Notes under the pieces: generated by a model
The model's input: only the letters and a program-made list of their open reading frames with translations
What the model was told of the DNA's origin: nothing
The model's database searches: none
Source of the DNA: Halomonas ventosae
GTDB lineage: Bacteria > Pseudomonadota > Gammaproteobacteria > Pseudomonadales > Halomonadaceae
NCBI RefSeq assembly: GCF_004361885.1
Contig: NZ_SNWH01000010.1
Span: 1 to 64,000 of the forward strand
DNA length: 64,000 nt
Reading direction: 5' to 3'
Shown here: piece by piece, positions 18,465 through 28,680 of the stretch
How the letters are laid out: the number at the start of each line of letters is the position of its first letter
How positions within the stretch are numbered: position 1 is the stretch's first letter
Program-made: the position numbers and the translations under genes

Positions 18465-19802
18465 ATGCACCCTGAGATGTTACCCCGCCCCGCCCCGATC
18501 ACCAACGACGAGTATTGTGCCCGCCGCCGGGCGCTAATGGATCGGTTGCCTGGCGATAGCGCCGTGCTGCTCCCGGGGGGCTCGTTGGTTACCCGCTCGC
18601 GGGACAGCGAGTTTCCCTTCCGTCAGGACAGCGACTTCCACTACCTGACCGGTTTTGCCGAACCTGACGCCCTGCTGCTGCTGCTGCCGGGCCGTGCGGC
18701 CGGCGAGAGCGTGCTGTTCTGCCAGGACCGCGACCCAACCCTGGAGGCCTGGACCGGCATCCGCCTGGGCGCCGAGGGCGCTGTTTGCGCACATGCCATC
18801 GACCAGGCCTTCGAGAATGTCGAGCGCGAGGCGCGCTTGGTCGAGCTGCTCGACGGGCGTCACGTGCTCTACCTACCGTTGGGCGATGGCGAGGCGCTGT
18901 CGCTTGCCGAGCAGCTGCGCGGCAAGCTGGCCGGCCGTTCACGCCGCGGAGTGGTGGCGCCATCGGCCTTCGCCGACGTCAGCGAGCTGATCCACGAGCA
19001 GCGCCTTCGCAAGAGCAAGGCGGAGCTGGCGCTGATGCGCCACGCCGGGGCGATCTCCGCTCGGGCCCATGTGCGGGCCATGCGCGCAGCCCGCCCAGGG
19101 CTCATGGAGTGGCAACTGCAGGCCGAGCTTGAGCACGAGTTTCGCTGGCAGGGCGGCAGTGGACCGGCCTATGCCAGCATCGTCGGTGGTGGCGTCAATG
19201 CTTGTGTCCTGCACTACATCGAGAATCACGCTCCCCTAGAGGAGGGCGCGCTGGTGCTGATCGATGCCGGCGCCGAGTTCGACCTCTATGCTGGCGATAT
19301 CACGCGCACCTTCCCGGTCAACGGGCGCTTCTCCGAGCCCCAGCGGACCCTCTACGAGGTGGTGCTGGCCGCCCAGGAACGCGCCGTCGCCGCAGTTCGC
19401 CCCGGCGTGACCCTGGCGACGATCCACGCGGGCGTGGTGCATGACCTCACCGCCGGTCTTATTGCGCTCGGGCTGCTGGAGGGGGACGTCCAGGCGCGCA
19501 TCGACGATGGCAGCTACAAGCGCTTCTACCTGCACTCGACCTCCCACTGGCTGGGACTCGACGTGCATGACGTGGGGGCCTACCGTCATGCGGACCAGCC
19601 GCGCGCCCTGGCGCCCGGCATGGTGCTCACCGTGGAGCCTGGCCTCTATGTGCCCACCGACGACGACCTGCCGGAGGCCTTCTGCGGCCTCGGCATCCGC
19701 ATCGAGGATGACGTGGTGGTGACACAGGATGGCCACGAGGTGCTGACCGCGGATGTGCCCAAGCGGGTGGAAGAAATCGAAGCCCTGATGGCCAGGGATT
19801 GA
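18465..19802 (+). CDS. pepP: Xaa-Pro aminopeptidase
   Basis: A 445-residue metallopeptidase (M24B) that removes N-terminal residues before proline. The five metal ligands are in recognisable motifs: IDAGAEFDLYAGDITRTF (two Asp), HSTSHWLGLDVHD (His), LTVEPGLYV (Glu) and GIRIEDDVVV (Glu). The start is the ATG at 18465, five bases behind AGGAG; a GTG at 18462 is also in frame. The position between ygfB and ubiH is conserved. Confidence 0.95.
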   Translation: MHPEMLPRPAPITNDEYCARRRALMDRLPGDSAVLLPGGSLVTRSRDSEFPFRQDSDFHYLTGFAEPDALLLLLPGRAAGESVLFCQDRDPTLEAWTGIRLGAEGAVCAHAIDQAFENVEREARLVELLDGRHVLYLPLGDGEALSLAEQLRGKLAGRSRRGVVAPSAFADVSELIHEQRLRKSKAELALMRHAGAISARAHVRAMRAARPGLMEWQLQAELEHEFRWQGGSGPAYASIVGGGVNACVLHYIENHAPLEEGALVLIDAGAEFDLYAGDITRTFPVNGRFSEPQRTLYEVVLAAQERAVAAVRPGVTLATIHAGVVHDLTAGLIALGLLEGDVQARIDDGSYKRFYLHSTSHWLGLDVHDVGAYRHADQPRALAPGMVLTVEPGLYVPTDDDLPEAFCGLGIRIEDDVVVTQDGHEVLTADVPKRVEEIEALMARD

Positions 19803-19867
19803 CCCGCTGAGGAGCATCTGGAAATGCCTTTATGTAATGTACGTTATGAAATCGCCAGGAGGAGCCC

Positions 19868-21076
19868 ATGAGCTCGCTGCGCGCACCCTGGGTGGATATC
19901 GCCATCATCGGCGGTGGCCTGGTAGGCGCCAGCTTGGGCTGTGCCCTGGCTGCGCTGGTCGAGCGGGCGGGACTTCGGGTGGCGGTGATCGAAGCGGCGC
20001 CACTGCCGCCGCGCGACGAGCCCTGGCAACCCAGCTTCGATGCCCGGGCGAGCGCCATCGCCGCGGGTTCCGCGCGGCACTTCACGGGCCTCGGGGTCTG
20101 GGACGCCCTGGCCGAGATGGCCGCGCCGATCCGCACCATTCATGTCAGCGAGCGGGGCCGGCTGGGCGTGACACGGCTGCGCGCCGCGGAACTGGGCGTC
20201 GAGGCGCTGGGACATGTGATCCCCAATGCGTGGATGGGGCGCGTGCTGCATGGTCGACTGGCCGAGCTGCCGCTGGCCTGGCACTGTCCGGCCAAGGTTG
20301 AGACGATCCACCCCCACGACGAGGGGTATCGGCTGCAGCTGTCGGATGGCGGGACGCTGCAGGCCGGGCTGACGGTGCTCGCCGATGGGGGCCGCTCAGG
20401 GCTCAAGGAGCGACTGGGGATCAAGAGCCAGGAGCGGCCCTACGACCAGGTGGCGCTGATCGCCAGCGTCGAGGTCAGCCGCCCCCACGCGGGCGTCGCC
20501 TACGAGCGCTTTACGTTGGCGGGGCCCATCGCCCTGCTGCCCCTGCGCGGCCAGGCCATGGAGCTGGTCTGGACCCACGCGCGGGGCGACGAGGAGCGCC
20601 GCCTGGCACTTTCCGATGGAGACTTCCTGGCCGAGCTGCAGCAAGCCTTCGGTGACCGGGCGGGGCACTTCCGTCGCGTGGGTCGCCGCCATGCCTACCC
20701 GCTGTCGCTGATCACCGCCGGCGAGACCGCGCGCCCCGGCCTGGCAGTGCTGGGCAATGCCGCCCATGCCCTGCATCCGGTGGCGGGCCAGGGCTTCAAC
20801 CTGGCGCTGCGTGGGGTGATGGACCTGGTGGCCGCCATCGAGACCGGCATCGAGCGGGGCGAGCGCCCCGGGACTCCGGCGGTGCTGCAGGACTTCGAGG
20901 TGCGCCGCGACGCCGACCGTGACAACGTCGTTCGCTTCAGCGACGGTCTGATTCGCCTGTTCGGGCTCGACCTGCCCCTGCTCGGTCAGGCGCGTGGTGC
21001 CGGCCTGGCAGGATTAAACCTGGTGGGGCCATTGCGGCGCGGCCTGGCCCGCCGAGCCATGGGGCTGGAGCGGTAG
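19868..21076 (+). CDS. ubiH: 2-octaprenyl-6-methoxyphenol hydroxylase
   Basis: An FAD-dependent monooxygenase of 402 residues, one of the three ring hydroxylases of ubiquinone synthesis (C1 position). The FAD Rossmann motif IAIIGGGLVGASLGC is at the N-terminus, and the GNAAHALHPVAGQGFNLALRG motif marks the UbiH/UbiF/UbiI family. AGGAGGA precedes the start. It is assigned UbiH rather than UbiI because it comes first in the pepP-ubiH-ubiI order; the assignment between these paralogues is by position. Confidence 0.9.
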   Translation: MSSLRAPWVDIAIIGGGLVGASLGCALAALVERAGLRVAVIEAAPLPPRDEPWQPSFDARASAIAAGSARHFTGLGVWDALAEMAAPIRTIHVSERGRLGVTRLRAAELGVEALGHVIPNAWMGRVLHGRLAELPLAWHCPAKVETIHPHDEGYRLQLSDGGTLQAGLTVLADGGRSGLKERLGIKSQERPYDQVALIASVEVSRPHAGVAYERFTLAGPIALLPLRGQAMELVWTHARGDEERRLALSDGDFLAELQQAFGDRAGHFRRVGRRHAYPLSLITAGETARPGLAVLGNAAHALHPVAGQGFNLALRGVMDLVAAIETGIERGERPGTPAVLQDFEVRRDADRDNVVRFSDGLIRLFGLDLPLLGQARGAGLAGLNLVGPLRRGLARRAMGLER

Positions 21077-21204
21077 CCGTGGCACAGAAAGCGAGTCGCC
21101 AGTCGCTGTAATCACATAGCGTGGAAGCATTGGCCAGGAACCGTGGCTAGCGAGGCGGCCAACACACGGCATGGCCAGCGAGCCGAACTCGAGGAGGAGA
21201 GGTC

Positions 21205-22473
21205 ATGAACACGGCACAGCAAGGCGCGTCGTCATTCGAGGTGATCATCGTCGGTGGCGGCATGGTGGGCACGGCGCTGGCCTGCCTGCTGGGGCGGGCC
21301 GGGCTGGAAGTGGCGGTGCTGGATGCCCGCGAGACGCCACTTGAACGAGAGGCGGTGGGCAGCGGGCCCCCCTCGATGCGTGTCAGTGCCCTGACCCCGG
21401 TATCGCGTCAGTTGCTGGAGGGGCTGGGGGCCTGGACGTGGATGGCCTCGCGCCGAGTGAGCCCCTACCGCTTCATGCAGGTCTGGGATGGCGAGGGCAG
21501 CGGCGAGGTGAACTTCTCCGCAGAGCAGGCTGGGGTGCCGGTGCTGGGGCACATCGTCGAGAACGACGTCACCCTGGCGGCGCTGGAGGCATGCCTGGCC
21601 GAGCGGCCTAGCGTCCAGATGCGCATCAATGCTCGGGTGGTCGGGCTCGAGGCAGGCGACGACGGGCGGGCGGTACGGCTGGAGGATGACAGCCGGCTGA
21701 CGGCCCCCCTGGTGGTGGCCGCGGATGGCGCCCGCTCACCACTGCGCGAGATGGCCGGCATCGGCGTCCGTGCTTGTGATACCGGCCAGGTGGCCGTGGT
21801 CACCACGGTGCGTACCCGCCTCGGCCATGGCAGCGTGGCGCGCCAGGTCTTCCTCCCCACGGGGCCGCTGGCCTTCCTGCCGCTGCGCATCGAGGGCGGC
21901 GATCATCACTGCTCCATCGTCTGGTCCACCACCCCCGGGGAAGCCGAGCGCTTGGTGGCACTGCCCCGGGAGGCGCTGGGCACTGAGCTGGCGGCTGCCA
22001 TTGACCGCCGACTGGGCGAGGTGACGGTGACGGACCGAGCACTGGCGATGCCGCTCACCCAGCGCCATGCCGAGCGCTATGTGCTGCCGGGCCTGGCCCT
22101 GGTGGGGGACGCAGCGCACAGCATCCACCCGCTGGCGGGCCAGGGGGTGAACCTGGGGCTGATGGACGCTGCGGTACTCGCCGAGGAGCTGGTCAGGGGT
22201 CGGCAGCGTGGGCTGTCGCTGGGCGATGTGGCGCTGCTGGGGCGCTATGCGCGGCGGCGACGCGGCGACAACGCCGCCATGCTGGCGCTGATGGATGGCT
22301 TTCGCGTGCTGTTCGGGGCGCGCCACCCGGCGCTCACCTTGGCGCGTAATCTGGGGCTTTCGGGGGTCGACCGGTTGGGGCCGCTCAAGCGCTTGCTGAT
22401 GCAGCAGGCGACGGGATATCGCGGCCGCCTGCCGCGCACCTGTCGCGCTCTCAGTCGCCGCGACGCTGGCTGA
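21205..22473 (+). CDS. ubiI: Ubiquinone ring hydroxylase (UbiI/VisC type)
   Basis: A second FAD monooxygenase of 422 residues (C5 hydroxylation). It has IIVGGGMVGTALACLLGRAG, the mid-protein DGARSPLRE and GDAAHSIHPLAGQGVNLGLMD. A strong GAGGAGAGG lies just upstream of the ATG. It is 128 bp downstream of ubiH and its 3' end overlaps convergent ctpA by 23 bp, leaving no room for a terminator between them. Confidence 0.9.
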   Translation: MNTAQQGASSFEVIIVGGGMVGTALACLLGRAGLEVAVLDARETPLEREAVGSGPPSMRVSALTPVSRQLLEGLGAWTWMASRRVSPYRFMQVWDGEGSGEVNFSAEQAGVPVLGHIVENDVTLAALEACLAERPSVQMRINARVVGLEAGDDGRAVRLEDDSRLTAPLVVAADGARSPLREMAGIGVRACDTGQVAVVTTVRTRLGHGSVARQVFLPTGPLAFLPLRIEGGDHHCSIVWSTTPGEAERLVALPREALGTELAAAIDRRLGEVTVTDRALAMPLTQRHAERYVLPGLALVGDAAHSIHPLAGQGVNLGLMDAAVLAEELVRGRQRGLSLGDVALLGRYARRRRGDNAAMLALMDGFRVLFGARHPALTLARNLGLSGVDRLGPLKRLLMQQATGYRGRLPRTCRALSRRDAG

Positions 22474-23767
22474 GCACGTCGAGAGCCTTGAGCAGGTTGA
22501 GGGCCTCGCCGAGCTGGTAGTCGTCGCGCAGGCGCTCGCTCGTCTGGCCGCGGCTGCGCTGGGTGTCCGGCGCGCTCAGATGGCCCTGCAGGTCTGACTC
22601 ACGCACGTCCAGGCCATTGCCTTCGGCCACTTGGAGACGGCCGCGGATCACCTTCACGTCGGGCTCGATGCCCTGGGCCTGGATGGAGCGGCCATTGGGC
22701 GTGAAGTAGAGCGCCGTGGTCAGCTTGAGCCCCTCGCCATTGCCCAGCGGCATGATCTGCTGCACTGAGCCCTTGCCGAAGCTCTCGGTGCCCATCACCA
22801 CGCCGCGGCGCTGATCCTGCAGGGCGCCGGCAACGATCTCCGCCGCCGAGGCGCTGCCGCCGTTGATCAGCACCACCAGAGGCACGTCGGCCGCCGCCGT
22901 CTCGCGACCGGCCGAGAAGCGCATCTCGCTGTCCCGCAGGCGCCCTTCGGTATAGACGATCAGCCCGCTGTCGAGGAAGGCATCGGCCACGTCCACCGCG
23001 GATTGCAGCACTCCGCCAGGGTTGTTGCGCAGGTCGAGCACCAGCCCCTTGAGTGGCCCGTCGCGCTTTAGGTGGCGGATGGCGCTGCTGACCTGCTCGC
23101 CGGTACGCGTCTGGAACTGGCTGACCCTCAGGTAGCCGTAGCCCGCCTCCAGCAGTTCGCTCTTGACGCTCTGGGTGCGGATGATCTTGCGCGTCAGGGT
23201 GACCTCCAGGGGAGCGCTATCGCCCTGACGCAGGATGGTCAGGCGGATCTGGGTTCCGGGGTCGCCGCGCATGAGGTTGACCGCTTCCTGCAATGAAAGC
23301 CGGTCGGTAGGGGTGTCGTCGATGCGCAGGATCTTGTCACGCGCCTGCAGGCCCGCGGCGGAGGCCGGTGTATCGTCGATAGGGGTGATCACCATCAGCT
23401 GGCCATCCTCCATACCGACCTCGATGCCCACGCCGCCGAACTCGCCCTGGGTGGACTCGCGCAGGCTCTCGAATGCCTCGCTGTCTAGATAGGCGGAGTG
23501 CGGATCGAGCTCGCTGAGCATGCCGCGCATGGCATTGCGCAGCAGCTCGGCATCCTCGACCTCCTCCACGTAGCCACGCTTGATGCGTTCGAATATCTCG
23601 GCAAAGGCCTGGATCTCGGCAACCGGCAGGTCATCCTCCAGACCTGGGCTCTGGCGCTGATCTTGGGCGGCGATAGGCAGCGATGTTAGCCCCAGCAGGG
23701 CGAGCGGCAACAGCGCCGGCACCAGGCGGCGCGTCACGGTGAACAGAGCGGCAGGACATGAGGGCAT
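22451..23767 (-). CDS. ctpA: Carboxyl-terminal processing protease (S41, PDZ)
   Basis: A periplasmic serine protease of 438 residues. A signal peptide ends near AAQDQ, a PDZ domain follows (about 90-175, GEFGGVGIEVGMEDG), and the S41 catalytic domain has the Ser in NGGSASAAEIVAG and the Lys in GTESFGKGSVQQ. The tail is Arg-rich. It lies downstream of envC and gpmI on the same strand, a conserved order; these genes link peptidoglycan turnover to periplasmic proteolysis. The 72-bp gap to envC leaves open whether they share an mRNA. Confidence 0.93.
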   Translation of the reverse strand: MPSCPAALFTVTRRLVPALLPLALLGLTSLPIAAQDQRQSPGLEDDLPVAEIQAFAEIFERIKRGYVEEVEDAELLRNAMRGMLSELDPHSAYLDSEAFESLRESTQGEFGGVGIEVGMEDGQLMVITPIDDTPASAAGLQARDKILRIDDTPTDRLSLQEAVNLMRGDPGTQIRLTILRQGDSAPLEVTLTRKIIRTQSVKSELLEAGYGYLRVSQFQTRTGEQVSSAIRHLKRDGPLKGLVLDLRNNPGGVLQSAVDVADAFLDSGLIVYTEGRLRDSEMRFSAGRETAAADVPLVVLINGGSASAAEIVAGALQDQRRGVVMGTESFGKGSVQQIMPLGNGEGLKLTTALYFTPNGRSIQAQGIEPDVKVIRGRLQVAEGNGLDVRESDLQGHLSAPDTQRSRGQTSERLRDDYQLGEALNLLKALDVLSQRRGD

Positions 23768-23839
23768 GCAGATTCTCGCGGTGGCGAAGACGACGGCTCA
23801 GCATAGCCCGTGGCCGGCCGTCTATGGAATAGCCGGGCT

Positions 23840-24997
23840 TCAGGGATGGCGGACGATCCAGCGGCGCGGGTCGATGGGGTCGCCGCCGCGACGTACCTCG
23901 AAGTAGAGCCCCGGCCGCGGTTGCCCGCCGCTGTCGCCCACCGCGCCCAGGGTATCACCCCGCGAGACGGCGGCGCCGACAGGCGCGGTGAAATGCTGCA
24001 GATGGGCATACAGGGTCATGACCCGGTCGCCGTGGTCGACGATCAGCAGGTTGCCAAAGCCGCGCATCCAGTCGGCGAACACCACCCGACCGGCATGCAC
24101 GGCCCGCACGGGTGTGCCTGCGGCGGCCTGGATCAGCAGGCCGTTGCGATGCACCCCCGCATCTTCATGGAAGGCGGAGACGATGCTCCCCTGCACCGGC
24201 CAGGGCAGTTCGCCGCGGGTCTGCTCGATAGCGGTGGAGGGCGGCGGTCGCTCGAGGCGCGCCAGCCGCTCCTGTATCTCGCGCAGGGTGCGCTCGGCAT
24301 GGGCACGGTCCTGGGCGAGTGTGGCCAGGCGGGCCTGTTCGCTGGCGAAACGCTCATCGAGCCTCGCCAGCAGGGCGGCACGCTGTGACATCTGCTCGGC
24401 CAGTCTAGCGCTGCGTTCGGCAAGCTCCTCGGCCACGGCCTCGAGGCGTTCGTTGCGCGCCGCCAGCGCCCGGTGATTTTCCATCAGTTTGGCATCGAGC
24501 CTCGCCAGCGCATCGAGGCGCTTATTGCGCGCGCGGGCCAGGCGATTGAGGTAGGTCTGCAGGCGGTCGAGCCGCGCCGGATCATCCTGGTTGAGCAGCA
24601 GCTTGAGCTGGGGAGTGCGACCGAGCCGGTAGAGGGCATCGAGCTGCGCCGAGAGGGCCGCTACCTGCTCGGCGCGCTCGGCGGCCAGCTGCTCGAGACG
24701 TGTCTCGAGGGTGGCGATCTGGTCGCCGAGGGCGCGCCGTTCGGCCTGCAGGGCATCCAGGCGACGGTGGGTCTCGGCCAGTGCCGTCTCCACCTCGCGC
24801 AGGGCCTCACTGGCCTCGTCCCGGGCCTCCCGGGTAGTGGAGAGCTGCGCCGACGCTTCTCGCAGCGCCTCGCCGAGGGCATCGAGGCGCGCCTGCGCCT
24901 CGCGCTCGGAGGGCTGGGCGGCAAGCGGCGATGCCAGGCCCAACAGCAGGGCTAGCCCCGCCACCCAGGCGCCGAATGTCGCACCGCCTCTCGCCAT
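23840..24997 (-). CDS. envC: Murein hydrolase activator EnvC
   Basis: A 385-residue periplasmic protein that activates the amidases AmiA and AmiB at the septum. A signal peptide (about 1-27) is followed by a very long coiled coil (about 30-245) and a C-terminal M23/LytM domain. The metal ligands are lost: the first motif reads HRNGLLI instead of HxxxD, and the end reads YFEVR instead of HFEIR. So it should be an activator, not an active peptidase. It ends the signal-peptide-coiled-coil pattern typical of EnvC and sits 21 bp behind gpmI. Confidence 0.93.
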   Translation of the reverse strand: MARGGATFGAWVAGLALLLGLASPLAAQPSEREAQARLDALGEALREASAQLSTTREARDEASEALREVETALAETHRRLDALQAERRALGDQIATLETRLEQLAAERAEQVAALSAQLDALYRLGRTPQLKLLLNQDDPARLDRLQTYLNRLARARNKRLDALARLDAKLMENHRALAARNERLEAVAEELAERSARLAEQMSQRAALLARLDERFASEQARLATLAQDRAHAERTLREIQERLARLERPPPSTAIEQTRGELPWPVQGSIVSAFHEDAGVHRNGLLIQAAAGTPVRAVHAGRVVFADWMRGFGNLLIVDHGDRVMTLYAHLQHFTAPVGAAVSRGDTLGAVGDSGGQPRPGLYFEVRRGGDPIDPRRWIVRHP

Positions 24998-25018
24998 GCC
25001 CTGGCCTCCCCGAGCGGC

Positions 25019-26593
25019 TCAGTCACGCTCGATCAGCACGCGCCCGGTCATCTCCGCGGGGATCGGCTGGTCCATCATCGTCAGCAGGGTCGGGGCGATG
25101 TCGCACAGGCTGCCGTCGTCCAGCAGTCGCGCCGGGCGCTCGCCGACGTAGATCAGCGGCACCTCGAAAGTGGTGTGGGCAGTCTGGGGGGCTCCAGTCT
25201 CGGGATGGACCATCTGCTCGGCGTTGCCATGGTCGGCGGTGACCAGGCAGGCCCCGCCGACACGCTGGATCGCCTCCACCACTCGGCCGACGCAGGCATC
25301 CACCGTCTCGATGGCCTTGACCGCCGCCGCGAAGTCGCCGCTGTGGCCCACCATGTCGCCGTTGGCGTAGTTGCACACGATCAGGTCGAATCTGCCGCTG
25401 TCGATCGCCTCCACCAGGCGGTCGGTGACCTCCGCGGCGCTCATCTCGGGCTTCTCGTCGTAGGTCTTGACCTCCTGGGGGGAGGGCACCAGCACCCGGG
25501 TCTCGCCTTGGTACTCCGCCTCGCGGCCGCCGGAGAAGAAGAAGGTGACGTGGGCATACTTCTCGGTCTCGGCGATGCGCAGCTGGGTGAGGCCGCGCTT
25601 CTCCATCACCTCGCCCAGGGTGTTGACGAGTTCCGTCGGTGGGAAGGCCGCCGGGGCCGGGATGTCGGCGGCATACTGGGTCAGCGTCACCAGGCCGTCG
25701 GCGGCGAGCCTGGGCCGCACGCGGCGCGCGAAGCCACTGAAGTCCTCATCGACGAGGGCGCGGGTCAGCTCCCGGGCGCGGTCGGCACGGAAGTTCATGA
25801 AGATGGCGGCATCACCGTCGACCAGGGCCGCCGGCGAGTCGCTTGGGCGAATGCTGGTGGCGGTGACGAACTCGTCGGTCTCGCCGCGCTCGTAGGCTTG
25901 GCGAAGACCTTCCTCGGCGCTGTTCGCCACGAATTCGCCCTCGCCCTCGGTGAGCAGGCGGTAGGCCTTCTCAACGCGCTCCCAGCGGTTGTCGCGGTCC
26001 ATGGCGAAGTAGCGACCGATGATCGAGGCCACGCAGCCGTTGTCAGGACCGACCAGCTCGGCGAGACGCGCGTTAGCACGCGCAAGCGAGGCCATGGCGC
26101 TCTTGGGCGGCGTGTCGCGACCGTCGAGGAAGGCGTGGATGTAGATCCGCTGTGCCCCCCGGCGTGCGGCCATTTCGGCCATCGCCAGAAAATGCGCCTC
26201 GTGGCTATGCACGCCGCCCGGCGAGAGCAGGCCCAGCAGATGCACCGCCTTGCCGGCGGCCACGGCGGCATCGATCGGCGCGGTGAGGGCCTCGATGGCG
26301 TCCAGCTCGCCATCCTCGATAGCCTTGGTGATGCGCGTGAAGTCCTGGTAGACGATGCGCCCGGCGCCCAGGTTCATGTGGCCGACCTCGGAATTGCCCA
26401 TCTGGCCCTCCGGCAGCCCCACGTGGCGGCCGTCGGTATGGATCAAGGTGTGTGGCTGCTGCTGCCACAGGCGATCCATCACCGGGGTGCGGGCGGCGAG
26501 CACGGCGTTATCCCGAGCATCCTCGTTGTAGCCATAGCCGTCGAGGATGATCAGCGCCACCGGACGCGGGGTGGGGGTGCGGGGTTCGGTCAT
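25019..26593 (-). CDS. gpmI: 2,3-bisphosphoglycerate-independent phosphoglycerate mutase
   Basis: A manganese-dependent glycolytic enzyme of 524 residues in the alkaline phosphatase superfamily. The catalytic Ser68 lies in [14 protein letters not shown], with LIILDGYG near the N-terminus for a metal Asp, [11 protein letters not shown], and [14 protein letters not shown] and [11 protein letters not shown] in the C-terminal half. It is divergent from the rhodanese gene and heads the gpmI-envC-ctpA group. Confidence 0.96.
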   Translation of the reverse strand: MTEPRTPTPRPVALIILDGYGYNEDARDNAVLAARTPVMDRLWQQQPHTLIHTDGRHVGLPEGQMGNSEVGHMNLGAGRIVYQDFTRITKAIEDGELDAIEALTAPIDAAVAAGKAVHLLGLLSPGGVHSHEAHFLAMAEMAARRGAQRIYIHAFLDGRDTPPKSAMASLARANARLAELVGPDNGCVASIIGRYFAMDRDNRWERVEKAYRLLTEGEGEFVANSAEEGLRQAYERGETDEFVTATSIRPSDSPAALVDGDAAIFMNFRADRARELTRALVDEDFSGFARRVRPRLAADGLVTLTQYAADIPAPAAFPPTELVNTLGEVMEKRGLTQLRIAETEKYAHVTFFFSGGREAEYQGETRVLVPSPQEVKTYDEKPEMSAAEVTDRLVEAIDSGRFDLIVCNYANGDMVGHSGDFAAAVKAIETVDACVGRVVEAIQRVGGACLVTADHGNAEQMVHPETGAPQTAHTTFEVPLIYVGERPARLLDDGSLCDIAPTLLTMMDQPIPAEMTGRVLIERD

Positions 26594-26892
26594 GGGGAGG
26601 GCCTCTTTGTCCTTAGTCAGCCCCGGCAGGCGCGCGGGCGCTCACCGGGGTCGCGACTTGCATCTGCTTGCGGCATCATATCGCAGGGCAGCGCCGGACG
26701 TCATTGGAGCGGCCACCGGCCTGAGCGCTATAGGACGTTACGCTCGAGGCTGTCCCCGGCGCCTCACGTTTCAGGTAACCGCGATTGCCCTGCCCGCAGG
26801 CCACAGTCCTGGCGTGGCTTCATGTATACTGGGCGGCGCCGCGACTGGCCGGCCCCTTCACCGTGCATCCGAGACAAGAGTTAGCCTAACCC
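26594..26892. promoter_or_regulatory. Divergent gpmI / rhodanese intergenic region
   Basis: This 299-bp gap holds no gene I can support. The sequence TATACT (26825-26830) could be the -10 box of the rhodanese-secB unit, but I see no good -35 box at the right spacing. The rest is GC-rich with no clear operator. Confidence 0.35.
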
Positions 26893-27315
26893 ATGATCGA
26901 TCAGCTGTTCGAATTCGTGCAGAATCACCCACTATTGTTGGGGGCCTTCCTGCTGGTATTGGCCGCCTGGGTTGCCTACGAGATCCGCAGCAGCGGCAGC
27001 TCAGGCGTGAGCTCCAGCGAGGCGACCCAGCTGATCAATCGCGAGGACGCCGTGGTGGTGGATTTGCGCGAGGCCGGCGAGTACAAGTCCGGTCATATCG
27101 CCGGGGCTCGCAACATTCCCCAGAGCAAGCTCGACGAGCGCATGCGCGAGCTCGACAAGGTCAAGGGCAAGCCGATCATCGTGGCCTGCAAGCATGGTCA
27201 GAGTGCCGGTGTCGCCCAGGCCAAGCTGGCCAAGGCAGGCTTCGAGCGAGTGTTCAAGCTCAAGGGCGGCATGACCCAGTGGCAGGCCGATGGCCTGCCG
27301 GTCGTCAAGAAGTAA
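26893..27315 (+). CDS. Membrane-anchored rhodanese (YibN-like)
   Basis: A 140-residue protein with one N-terminal transmembrane span (about 14-30) and a single rhodanese domain (about 40-138). The active-site loop is CKHGQSAG with Cys99, and [23 protein letters not shown] is the family's CH2A motif. The active site faces the cytoplasm if the span is oriented in the usual way. It is 31 bp upstream of secB, as yibN is near secB in many gammaproteobacteria, although grxC, which usually lies between, is absent here. Confidence 0.92.
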   Translation: MIDQLFEFVQNHPLLLGAFLLVLAAWVAYEIRSSGSSGVSSSEATQLINREDAVVVDLREAGEYKSGHIAGARNIPQSKLDERMRELDKVKGKPIIVACKHGQSAGVAQAKLAKAGFERVFKLKGGMTQWQADGLPVVKK

Positions 27316-27346
27316 ATTTAGTTCATCGAATCAAAGGACCTTTCCT

Positions 27347-27871
27347 ATGGCGGAAGACAACAACCAGAACGCCGGCGCCAACGGTCAAGCGGCCGGCCAG
27401 CAGGACAAGCCCCAGCTGCAGTTCGCCCTGCAGCGTATCTACGTCAAGGACATCTCCTTCGAGGCGCCCAATTCACCGACGGTCTTCCAGCAGCCGTTCA
27501 AGCCCAAGGTCGGCCTGGACTTGAACACCACCAGCCATCAGGTCGGGGAGGGGCTCTACGAGGTGGTCGTCAAGGTCACCGCCCAGGTCACCCACAGCGA
27601 GGAGGGCACCACCTCCTTCCTGGCCGAGGTCGAACAGGCCGGCCTGTTCCGCATCAGCGGCATCGAGGGCCAGCAACTCGACCACACCCTGGGGGCCTTC
27701 TGCCCCAACATGCTTTTTCCCTATGCCCGCGAGTGCATCGACAACCTGGTCAACCGGGGTGGCTTCCCGCCGCTGATGCTGGCGCCGGTCAATTTCGAGG
27801 CGATCTACGCTCAGAAGAAGAAGCGCGAGGCCGAACAGGCCCAGCAGTCGGGCGAGCAGGCGACCCAGTAA
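27347..27871 (+). CDS. secB: Protein-export chaperone SecB
   Basis: A 174-residue tetrameric chaperone that holds presecretory proteins unfolded and hands them to SecA. The conserved core [24 protein letters not shown] and [14 protein letters not shown]...[15 protein letters not shown] is intact. The N- and C-terminal tails are longer than in E. coli (155 residues) and rich in Gln. The start at 27347 follows AAAGGA. Confidence 0.96.
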   Translation: MAEDNNQNAGANGQAAGQQDKPQLQFALQRIYVKDISFEAPNSPTVFQQPFKPKVGLDLNTTSHQVGEGLYEVVVKVTAQVTHSEEGTTSFLAEVEQAGLFRISGIEGQQLDHTLGAFCPNMLFPYARECIDNLVNRGGFPPLMLAPVNFEAIYAQKKKREAEQAQQSGEQATQ

Positions 27872-27904
27872 GGGTGAGTAGCCCATGCCAGTGACGGTTC
27901 TGCC

Positions 27905-28630
27905 ATGAAGGCTCCGCGCATCCATGTCGCCGCCGACTATGCCGTCGGCGACGATGTCGTTCTGTCTGAGGGGCCGGCCCACCATGTGGCCCGGGTACTG
28001 CGCCTGGCCGAGGGCGCGTCGCTGGAGCTTTTCGACGGCGTCGGTCGGGAGGCGCGGGCGGTGATCACCGAGGCTTCCCGCAAGCGGGTGGTGGTGTGTA
28101 TCGAGGCCGTGGCTGCCGGCTCTGGCGAGTCGCCGCTCGCGGTGCATCTGGGGCAGGCGATTTCCAAGGGTGAGCGCATGGACTACGCCATCCAGAAAGC
28201 GGTCGAACTCGGTGTGGCAGCGATCACCCCGCTCTACACCGAGCGTGGCGACGTGCGCCTCAAGGGCGAACGCGCGGCCAGAAAGCTCGCTCACTGGCAA
28301 GCCGTGGTGGTCAGCGCCTGTGAGCAGTGCGGCCGCGCCACCCTGCCGCCCGTTTACCCCCCTGTCGGTCTGGCTGACTGGCTGACGGACCGCGACGAGG
28401 CGCTACGCCTGGTGCTGCATCCCGGCGCGGCCGGGGCCCTGGAGCCGCGGGAGGCGCCGGCCTCGGTCGCCCTGCTGATCGGCCCCGAAGGGGGCCTCGC
28501 CGAGGCCGAGGTCGAGGCGGCCCGGGGCGTCGGCTTCACGCCTCTTGCCCTCGGGCCGCGCGTGCTGCGCACTGAGACTGCGCCGGTGGTGGCGCTGTCG
28601 CTGTTGCAATTCCGCTTCGGAGATCTGTGA
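27905..28630 (+). CDS. rsmE: 16S rRNA (uracil-1498-N3)-methyltransferase
   Basis: A 241-residue SPOUT-class methyltransferase that modifies U1498 of 16S rRNA. The N-terminal PUA-like domain starts with PRIHV and VLRLAEG; the C-terminal knot has LLIGPEGGLAEAEVEAA and PRVLRTETAPVVALSLLQ, which bind SAM. It starts 33 bp after secB and is followed by the S1-type gene on the same strand. Confidence 0.95.
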   Translation: MKAPRIHVAADYAVGDDVVLSEGPAHHVARVLRLAEGASLELFDGVGREARAVITEASRKRVVVCIEAVAAGSGESPLAVHLGQAISKGERMDYAIQKAVELGVAAITPLYTERGDVRLKGERAARKLAHWQAVVVSACEQCGRATLPPVYPPVGLADWLTDRDEALRLVLHPGAAGALEPREAPASVALLIGPEGGLAEAEVEAARGVGFTPLALGPRVLRTETAPVVALSLLQFRFGDL

Positions 28631-28680
28631 GCGCTGACTCACCCTGACGCCTTGCGCCTCTCCTCTCGCTGGAGGTTCTC

